Of a stretch of DNA of 20,481 bases, positions 15,431-20,481 are shown in pieces. The translations under genes were made by a program, and so were the position numbers. Positions within the stretch are counted from its first letter, which is position 1. Every line of letters begins with the position of its first letter. The notes below the pieces were generated by a model. It was not told the origin of the DNA, did no database searches, and saw only the letters and a list, made by a program, of their open reading frames with translations. Origin of the DNA: Flavobacteriales bacterium (GTDB lineage Bacteria > Bacteroidota > Bacteroidia > Flavobacteriales_D > Sanyastnellaceae). Where the stretch lies: assembly GCA_011524845.1 (NCBI GenBank), contig WTJL01000061.1, positions 1-20,481 on the forward strand, given 5' to 3'.

Positions 15431-17137
15431 ATGCCTCTTCCAACCTCTTCCTCTTCCAACGACGCCCTCGCCAGTGGGCGCAACAGCCGCTACATCTTTG
15501 TGACTGGAGGGGTCAGCAGCAGTTTGGGGAAAGGAATTGTGAGCGCCTCCTTGGCCAAACTCTTGCAGGCCCGAGGCTACAAAGTCACCATCCAAAAGCT
15601 CGATCCCTACATCAATGTGGACCCGGGGACATTGAACCCCTACGAGCATGGCGAATGCTACGTCACTGTGGACGGTGCGGAAACGGATTTGGACCTGGGG
15701 CACTACGAGCGTTTTCTCAATGTGCAAACGACACAGGCCAACAACATCACCACGGGCCGCATTTACCAAAGCGTGATCGACAAGGAGCGCCGCGGGGAAT
15801 ACCTCGGGAAAACCGTTCAAATCATTCCGCACATCACGGATGAGATCAAGCGCTGCGTCCAGATTTTGGGATCGAAGCACGACTACGACTTCGTGATCAC
15901 TGAAATCGGGGGAACTGTGGGAGACATTGAGTCTCTCCCCTACATCGAGGCCGTTCGTCAAATGAAGTGGGAATCGCCAGAAGACACGTTGGTGGTTCAC
16001 TTGACGTTGGTGCCCTACCTCTCTGCCGCGGGAGAATTGAAGACCAAGCCCACCCAGCACTCCGTGAAGCAGCTGCTGGAGTTTGGCGTGCAACCCGACG
16101 TGCTGGTTTGCCGCACGGAACACCCCCTGCCCGCAAATGTGCGCACCAAGCTCGCGCGCTTCTGCAACGTAGCCCCCAACGCCGTCATCGAAAGCATCGA
16201 CGCCGACACCATTTACGACGTCCCTCTGTTGATGCAGGACGAACGGTTCGACGAAGTCGTTCTCCAAAAGCTTGGCATGGACGGTGGCGACACCGAAGCC
16301 AACCTCCACGAATGGAAGGACTTCCTTCGTCGGTACAAAAACCCCAAGCGCCATGTCCGCATTGGCCTGGTGGGCAAGTACGTCGAATTGAAAGACAGCT
16401 ACAAGAGCATTGCAGAGGCCCTCGACCACGCGGGTGCCTTGCTCGAAACCGAGGTGGACGTCGACTGGATCCACAGCGAACAGGTCAATCCCGACAACGT
16501 GGCCTCCCGCATGGAAGGCTTGCACGGCATTCTTGTCGCCCCAGGCTTCGGCTCTCGCGGCATTGATGGCAAGTTGCTTGCCATTCAGCACGCGCGGGAA
16601 AACAACGTCCCCTTCTTTGGGATTTGCCTCGGCATGCAGTGCGCGGTCATTGAATTCGCACGCAACGTGCTTCAACTGCCAGAGGCTCACTCCACTGAAA
16701 TCAAAGAGTACACCCCTGAACCTGTCATTGACCTGATGGGTGAGCAGAAGAGCATCACCAACATGGGAGGCACGATGCGTTTGGGCGAATACCCCTGTTC
16801 CTTGAGCGAAGGCTCCAAAGCCGCCGTTGCGTACAAAGGCAAGTCAGAGATTTCGGAGCGCCACCGCCACCGGTACGAATTCAACAACGCCTACCTCGAC
16901 CGTTTCCAGGACGCGGGGATGAAGGCGACGGGCATCAACCCTGACACGAAGCTGGTGGAAATCGTGGAGATCCCATCGCACCCCTACTTCGTGGCGTCGC
17001 AGTTCCATCCAGAATACGCCTCGACTGTGCTGAATCCTCATCCTTTGTTTGTCTCTTTCGTGGAAGCAGCGGTTCAGCACGACGAGGACCATGTGACGAC
17101 CGAGGCCTCCAGCGAAGAGGTCTCAAGCAACGCCTGA
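15431..17137 (+). CDS. pyrG: CTP synthase
   Basis: The 568-residue enzyme makes CTP from UTP, ATP and glutamine. The synthetase domain opens with YIFVTGGVSSSLGKGIVSAS (21-40), with the ATP loop at 26-35. LDPYINVDPGTLNPYEHGE (57-75), DGAETDLDLGHYERF and TEIGGTVGDIES follow. The class I glutamine amidotransferase domain starts near 309 (VRIGLVGKYVELKDSY) and has the nucleophile C399 in FFGICLGMQ, RHRHRYEFN, and the H526/E528 pair in QFHPEY. It is somewhat longer than typical relatives because of a serine-rich N-terminal tail of about 17 residues and an acidic C-terminal tail. The start is supported by the promoter at 15404-15411. The 3' end overlaps the convergent ElaA-like gene by 15 nt. Confidence 0.97.
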   Translation: MPLPTSSSSNDALASGRNSRYIFVTGGVSSSLGKGIVSASLAKLLQARGYKVTIQKLDPYINVDPGTLNPYEHGECYVTVDGAETDLDLGHYERFLNVQTTQANNITTGRIYQSVIDKERRGEYLGKTVQIIPHITDEIKRCVQILGSKHDYDFVITEIGGTVGDIESLPYIEAVRQMKWESPEDTLVVHLTLVPYLSAAGELKTKPTQHSVKQLLEFGVQPDVLVCRTEHPLPANVRTKLARFCNVAPNAVIESIDADTIYDVPLLMQDERFDEVVLQKLGMDGGDTEANLHEWKDFLRRYKNPKRHVRIGLVGKYVELKDSYKSIAEALDHAGALLETEVDVDWIHSEQVNPDNVASRMEGLHGILVAPGFGSRGIDGKLLAIQHARENNVPFFGICLGMQCAVIEFARNVLQLPEAHSTEIKEYTPEPVIDLMGEQKSITNMGGTMRLGEYPCSLSEGSKAAVAYKGKSEISERHRHRYEFNNAYLDRFQDAGMKATGINPDTKLVEIVEIPSHPYFVASQFHPEYASTVLNPHPLFVSFVEAAVQHDEDHVTTEASSEEVSSNA

Positions 17138-17587
17138 CCGCACCATTTGAAGGTGCGGAATGCCGTCTTCGAGGTAAGGCTCTCCCACCGGTTTGAACCC
17201 CAACCCCTCGTACCACGCCTCCAGGTAGCACTGTGCGGAAATGCGAATGTCGTGGCCTGGCCACACCTCTTCGCACACCGCGATGCTCTTCTCCATCAGT
17301 GCCTTGCCCAACCCTGAGCCGCGACAATCTCGCCGTGTGGCCACCCGTCCGATGCTGGGTTCGGCGTAACTCACGCCTGGGCCCAGGACCCGTGCACACG
17401 CCAATGCCGCCGCCCCGCTGGGCTCCTTTTCATCTTCTGCCCATACATGCCAGGCCCGCAAATCTTTGCCGTCCAAATCGCTGTACGGACAATCTTGCTC
17501 CACCACAAACACATCGATGCGAAGACGAACCATGGCATGCAGCTCATCGCGCGTCAAGTCGCTCCATTGTTTGGCGTGCCACTTCAT
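17123..17587 (-). CDS. ElaA-like GNAT N-acetyltransferase
   Basis: This 154-residue protein is a GCN5-related acetyltransferase of the ElaA group. The ElaA hallmarks RLRIDVFVVEQDCPYSDLDG (21-40) and KDLRAWHVWA (41-50) are present. The acetyl-CoA motif is RDCRGSGLGKALM (86-98), and AQCYLEAWYEGLGFKPVGE (118-136) forms the C-terminal fold. The acceptor is unknown. I use the ATG at 17587; an upstream GTG at 17608 would start inside the T-run of the neighbouring terminator and is less likely. The gene lies downstream of the outer-membrane protein gene on the same strand but is separated from it by that terminator. Its 3' end overlaps pyrG. Confidence 0.88.
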   Translation of the reverse strand: MKWHAKQWSDLTRDELHAMVRLRIDVFVVEQDCPYSDLDGKDLRAWHVWAEDEKEPSGAAALACARVLGPGVSYAEPSIGRVATRRDCRGSGLGKALMEKSIAVCEEVWPGHDIRISAQCYLEAWYEGLGFKPVGEPYLEDGIPHLQMVRSGVA

Positions 17588-17608
17588 TGAAATGTGAAAA
17601 TAGCGCAC

Positions 17609-17636
17609 AAAAAAAAGGGAGCCGAAGCTCCCTTTT
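17609..17636 (-). terminator. Rho-independent terminator of the outer-membrane protein gene
   Basis: On the minus strand the sequence is a GGGAGC/GCTCCC stem closed by a TTCG loop, extended by AAAA/TTTT pairing, and followed by a run of eight T. It lies 19 bp after the stop of the outer-membrane protein gene. The A-run on the other side makes a weaker terminator possible for plus-strand transcription coming out of pyrG. Confidence 0.85.
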
Positions 17637-17655
17637 GAATTCGTTTGGTGTGCGC

Positions 17656-18093
17656 TTAGAAGCGCGCGCCCAAGTTGATGCTCATGGTGACCGCAGGATC
17701 ATTCAAAAGCGTACCAATGTTCAACTGTGGTGCGATGTACAACACATCCTTGAAGTCGATGTAGCGTCCAGCATTCAAGCCGAGATCGAGGTTGTTGATT
17801 GGGTCATCAACATCAAGACCGACGTAGTAGTCGCCCATGAAGTACTGACCTCCGATGCTGAGGTTAAGTGCATCGAACGTACCTCCAAAGTCAGACTTTG
17901 CAGTCACAACGATGTCATCGGCCACGGCGTAACCGATCGTAGCGTCAAACCCCACCCCAGTGGAGAAGACATTCAAGAGCGTCGTGGCGTCGCCCGTTCC
18001 CAAGTACCATGAGCCTTGAGGCTGGCTGGCGTCTTGAGCGAAAGAGAAGGTCGCAGTCGCAACTGCGAAGAGAGAGAGAACAAACTTTTTCAT
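17656..18093 (-). CDS. Small outer-membrane beta-barrel-like protein with signal peptide
   Basis: The 145-residue protein begins with a signal peptide (MKKFVLSLFAVATATFSFAQ, cleavage likely after the AQ near residues 19-20). The mature part, about 125 residues, is built of alternating strand-like segments rich in G, Y, D and N (GFDATIGYAVADDIVVTAKS, LNLSIGGQYFMGDYYVGLDV, DVLYIAPQLNIG). It ends in MSINLGARF, a terminal phenylalanine typical of barrels inserted by the Bam machinery. Its size fits an eight-stranded barrel. I cannot name the family beyond this, and no function is implied. Codon use differs from the neighbours (more GGT, GAT and GTT), and the gene has its own strong terminator; both suggest high expression. 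The promoter probably lies in the AT-rich gap upstream. Confidence 0.75.
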   Translation of the reverse strand: MKKFVLSLFAVATATFSFAQDASQPQGSWYLGTGDATTLLNVFSTGVGFDATIGYAVADDIVVTAKSDFGGTFDALNLSIGGQYFMGDYYVGLDVDDPINNLDLGLNAGRYIDFKDVLYIAPQLNIGTLLNDPAVTMSINLGARF

Positions 18094-18285
18094 CTGAAAT
18101 AGATTTTAGGTTCGGTGCAAACCACGTACACAAATCGTGTCTCCAAAACACCTTTTGGATTCATAAATCCACAATGTTATGTTGATTTCGGCATTTACTT
18201 TTTGATTATCAATAATTTACAAACCAATCCCTCAGTGACTTATCATGTGTACATTGAACAATTCGCGCCCAGTTCCGACCCCGAT
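18094..18285. other. AT-rich divergent intergenic region with three inverted repeats
   Basis: About 190 bp separate the outer-membrane protein gene from the ABC-F gene, and the stretch is much more AT-rich than the rest of the window. It holds CCAAAACACCTTTTGG (18143-18158), GGATTCATAAATCC (18157-18170, sharing two bases with the first) and TTGATTATCAA (18202-18212). A weak minus-strand promoter is possible: TTTTGG at 18143-18148, then 17 nt, then GTGGTTTG at 18118-18125. I see no gene here; an in-frame upstream extension of the ABC-F reading frame across it was rejected. Confidence 0.5.
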
Positions 18286-18293
18286 TACCTTTG
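18286..18293 (+). promoter_or_regulatory. -7 promoter element of the ABC-F gene
   Basis: TACCTTTG is an exact TAnnTTTG match. It is followed by CACC and the ATG at 18298, the same spacer sequence and length as at dtxR. It predicts a leaderless mRNA and supports the chosen start. Confidence 0.6.
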
Positions 18294-18297
18294 CACC

Positions 18298-20190
18298 ATG
18301 GCAGAGCGGAGGAACATGTTGTCGGTGGAAGGCCTGACCAAAACGTACGGGGAACGCCGCCTGTTCACCGACCTCACCTTCGGCATTCAAGAAGGAGAAC
18401 GCGTGGCCCTGGTGGCCCGAAACGGATCCGGCAAGTCCACCCTCCTGCGCGCCATCTGTGGCCAAGAACCTGCCGACAGTGGAAGGGTTGTCTTTTCAAC
18501 GGGGGTACGGCATGGGCATTTGAGGCAAGAATTGGAACTCCAGCCCGAGGCCTCCATCATGGACACCCTGTACATTGGCGACAGTCCAGCGGTGTTGGCG
18601 ATGCGCGACTACGAGCGCGCCATGGCCGAAGGATGGGAAGGCGACCGACTGCAAAAGGCCTACGACGCGATGGACGCGCACGAAGGCTGGAACTTCGAAG
18701 CAAGGGCCCGAGAGATACTTGGCAAACTCAACCTTCACAACTTGGAACGCAAGGTGGCGTTGTTGAGCGGCGGCGAAAAGAGACGTGTCGCGCTCGCACA
18801 GGTCTTGCTCGAGGCTCCCGATTTTTTGGTCCTCGACGAGCCGACCAACCACCTCGACTTGGACATGATCGCGTGGTTGGAGCAGCGTTTGGCCTCCATG
18901 GGGACCACCCTCTTCATGGTGACGCACGACCGCTATTTCTTGGAAAATGTCTGCGACCGCATTCTGGAACTGGAAGACGAGACCTTGCACAGCTACCATG
19001 GCAACTTCAGCTACTTCTTGGAGAAGCGCGCAGAGCGCCGCGCCAATGCCCAAGCCGTTCAGGAGCGTGCACATCGCCACATGAAGCGAGAGCTGGAGTG
19101 GGTTCGGGCCACTCCTTCGGCACGAACAACCAAAAGCAAGAGCCGCCTGGATCGGTTCAAGGACATCAAAGCCGAGGCTGCCAAACGTCTTCAAGAAGAC
19201 CCCCTCCACATCTCCGTCGTCCCTGAGCGGTTGGGAAGCAAAATTGTGGAGTTGCACAAAGTCAAGAAGGGCTACGATGAAAGGGTCCTTTTTGAAGGAC
19301 TCAACCACCATTTCAAGCGAGGAGAGCGCATTGGTCTGGTCGGCCAAAACGGCACGGGCAAATCTTCCCTCCTTCACCTCATCCTTGGCAACGCCGAACC
19401 CGATGCGGGCAAGGTCGTGGTGGGTGAAACGGTGGTGTTTGGCCATTACGCCCAAGAAGGCGGCACCTTCAACGAAGACTGGAAAGTCATTGACGCTGTG
19501 CGCGACATCGCCGACTGGATCCCCTTGAAAGGCGGCGCCAAGCTCACAGCTGCACAACTGCTCGAGCGGTTCTTGTTTCCCCACGCCATGCACCATCAGT
19601 TCATTCGACTGCTCAGTGGCGGAGAACGAAAGCGGCTGCACCTTCTGCGCATCCTGATGCGCAACCCCAACTTTCTGGTCCTCGACGAACCGACCAACGA
19701 TTTGGACATCTTCACCCTGTCCGTCCTCGAGGAATTCTTGATGGACTTTTCAGGCTGCTTGGTGGTGGTGTCTCACGACCGCTACTTCATGGACAAATTG
19801 GTGGACCATGTGTGGGTCGTGGGCGAAGACGGCAAGACAACGGTTCGAGATTACCCAGGGAACTATTCCCAATACCGCGCCATGCGCTCGACGGAAGCGC
19901 AACTTCAGCAAGCCGCTCAGGCAGAAAAGAAGCGTTTGGCCCAAACTTCTCAAGACGTGGAGATCAAAGGAGATTACTCCGAGCGCTTGAGCTACAAGGA
20001 GCGGTTGGAATTTGACGCACTGGAGCAACGCATTCCCGAGCTCGAAGCAGAACGGGACAAACTTCAGTCCACCCTTCTCAACGAACAGGACCACCTCCGA
20101 ATGACCGAATTGGGAGAGCAGCTCGGAAAAGTCACCGCCGACATCGATGCCGCAGAAATGAGATGGCTTGAACTCTCAGAGCGCGCGTGA
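18298..20190 (+). CDS. ABC-F family ATP-binding protein (Uup-like)
   Basis: The 630-residue soluble protein has two ABC ATPase domains and no membrane segments. Domain 1 has Walker A ARNGSGKST (40-48), LSGGE (156-160), Walker B FLVLDEPT (176-183) and switch THDRYF (209-214). Domain 2 has GQNGTGKSS (349-357), LSGGE (439-443), FLVLDEPT (459-466) and SHDRYF. A charged linker (about 240-305, with RATPSARTTKSKSRLDRF) joins them, and a coiled coil closes the protein (about 565-630). The linker and C-terminal coil match the Uup branch, whose members act on ribosomes or in DNA-precision functions rather than transport. The first Walker A glycine is alanine in domain 1, a change I recall from other Bacteroidota Uup proteins. 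The ATG at 18298 is chosen over an in-frame upstream start at 18115 because residues before it are not ABC-like. Confidence 0.92.
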   Translation: MAERRNMLSVEGLTKTYGERRLFTDLTFGIQEGERVALVARNGSGKSTLLRAICGQEPADSGRVVFSTGVRHGHLRQELELQPEASIMDTLYIGDSPAVLAMRDYERAMAEGWEGDRLQKAYDAMDAHEGWNFEARAREILGKLNLHNLERKVALLSGGEKRRVALAQVLLEAPDFLVLDEPTNHLDLDMIAWLEQRLASMGTTLFMVTHDRYFLENVCDRILELEDETLHSYHGNFSYFLEKRAERRANAQAVQERAHRHMKRELEWVRATPSARTTKSKSRLDRFKDIKAEAAKRLQEDPLHISVVPERLGSKIVELHKVKKGYDERVLFEGLNHHFKRGERIGLVGQNGTGKSSLLHLILGNAEPDAGKVVVGETVVFGHYAQEGGTFNEDWKVIDAVRDIADWIPLKGGAKLTAAQLLERFLFPHAMHHQFIRLLSGGERKRLHLLRILMRNPNFLVLDEPTNDLDIFTLSVLEEFLMDFSGCLVVVSHDRYFMDKLVDHVWVVGEDGKTTVRDYPGNYSQYRAMRSTEAQLQQAAQAEKKRLAQTSQDVEIKGDYSERLSYKERLEFDALEQRIPELEAERDKLQSTLLNEQDHLRMTELGEQLGKVTADIDAAEMRWLELSERA

Positions 20191-20224
20191 GTCGCAGTGC
20201 AACCTTTTTGCACCCTTCGTGTTC

Positions 20225-20232
20225 TACCTTCG
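20225..20232 (+). promoter_or_regulatory. Probable -7 promoter element of the right-edge secreted protein gene
   Basis: TACCTTCG is one base from TAnnTTTG and identical to the element at recR. It lies 22 nt before the ATG at 20255. A TTTG at 20207-20210 is only 14 nt upstream, closer than the usual -33 spacing. Confidence 0.4.
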
Positions 20233-20254
20233 ACACACACAAGCCTGACATTTT

Positions 20255-20481
20255 ATGAGACTTCTTTTTGCATCTCTTCTCGCCGCCTCCGTGCTGGCGA
20301 ACGTTACACCTGGCCTCGCGCAAGATTGCGCGATCGATGCGGTGGCCACCCTGACAACGGACCTGTGGGCTTCAGAAATCACGTACACCATTTCTGACGA
20401 CAACGGCTACCTCGTCGACGGCCAAGGCTTCGACGATTACTCCACCTCCACCACGTCGTTCTGCTTGGACAACATCAGCGG
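20255..20481 (+). CDS. Secreted protein, N-terminal part only (runs off right edge)
   Basis: Seventy-five full codons are visible. The protein opens with a signal peptide (MRLLFASLLAASVLANVTPG, cleavage likely after LAQ at about 23), then DCAIDAVATLTTDLWASEIT, followed by YTISDDNGYLVDGQG and an aromatic/Thr-Ser-rich stretch with FCLDN. The order W-x-S-E-I-T-Y-T-I-S-D-x-N-G ... C-L resembles a repeat that I recall from large Bacteroidota surface proteins exported by the type IX secretion system. That assignment is a recollection and cannot be confirmed from this fragment, because the sorting domain would be at the missing C-terminus. Confidence 0.7.
   Translation, partial: MRLLFASLLAASVLANVTPGLAQDCAIDAVATLTTDLWASEITYTISDDNGYLVDGQGFDDYSTSTTSFCLDNIS

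Noticed and set aside
17233..18012. A 259-codon plus-strand frame across the ElaA-like and outer-membrane protein genes
   Set aside because: It crosses a strong terminator and lies antisense to two genes with clear signatures.
18115..18297. An N-terminal extension of the ABC-F protein
   Set aside because: The extra residues cover AT-rich intergenic DNA, contain no ABC sequence, and lie upstream of the TACCTTTG promoter element.
1..20481. CRISPR arrays, tRNA or rRNA genes, insertion sequences, phage or defence genes
   Set aside because: I saw no regularly spaced repeats, clover-leaf or rRNA sequence, transposase motifs or known defence domains; nearly all DNA is taken up by housekeeping genes.

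Overview
The window is a compact, GC-rich stretch of a bacterial chromosome. It holds 17 protein genes, two of them cut by the window ends. I see no RNA genes, insertion sequences, phage genes, CRISPR arrays or defence genes. The organism is most likely a GC-rich member of the Bacteroidota, perhaps near Flavobacteriales. The evidence is the Bacteroidota -7 promoter motif TAnnTTTG in front of many genes, the near absence of Shine-Dalgarno sequences, a GT2 glycosyltransferase with a fused membrane and CoA-binding-like half of a kind I recall from that phylum, a menaquinone methyltransferase, a ZIP importer with its own DtxR-type repressor, and a secreted protein whose start resembles Bacteroidota surface proteins. 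The lineage call is inference.

Layout. Positions 1-1659 (minus) carry the first 553 codons of a GT2 glycosyltransferase fused to a membrane/sugar-transferase-like half. It starts at a GTG that overlaps the stop of recR (1656-2261, minus). Diverging from recR is a plus-strand run: a sodium:solute symporter, an aspartate-type aminotransferase, a heptose-7-phosphate kinase, a TrkH potassium channel subunit (TTG start overlapping the kinase stop), a menaquinone methyltransferase, and aroA (ATGA overlap). Next come a minus-strand EI24-family membrane protein, plus-strand mpl, and a minus-strand dtxR-like repressor followed by a ZIP metal transporter. Then follow a plus-strand SixA-like phosphatase and AI-2E-family permease (ATGA overlap), pyrG, a minus-strand ElaA-like acetyltransferase, a minus-strand small outer-membrane protein with a clear terminator, a plus-strand ABC-F ATPase, and the start of a secreted protein at the right edge.

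Themes. Most genes are housekeeping: cell envelope (glycosyltransferase fusion, heptose kinase, Mpl, outer-membrane protein), ion and metal balance (TrkH, ZIP with DtxR), aromatic and quinone synthesis (aroA, ubiE), nucleotides (pyrG), and repair and translation (recR, ABC-F). Three convergent gene pairs overlap at their 3' ends and four same-strand pairs overlap by 4 nt, so the genome is tightly packed.

The most interesting signals are regulatory. (1) A repeated promoter layout places the -7 element 4 or 5 nt before the start codon of at least six genes, which predicts leaderless mRNAs. (2) Two tandem TTTAG-N6-CTAAA-type sites, spaced 22 bp, sit over the dtxR promoter. (3) The predicted pyrG transcript starts in a C-run that forms a hairpin stem ending 2 nt before the AUG, a layout that could sense CTP. 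I found no convincing wholly new multi-gene system.
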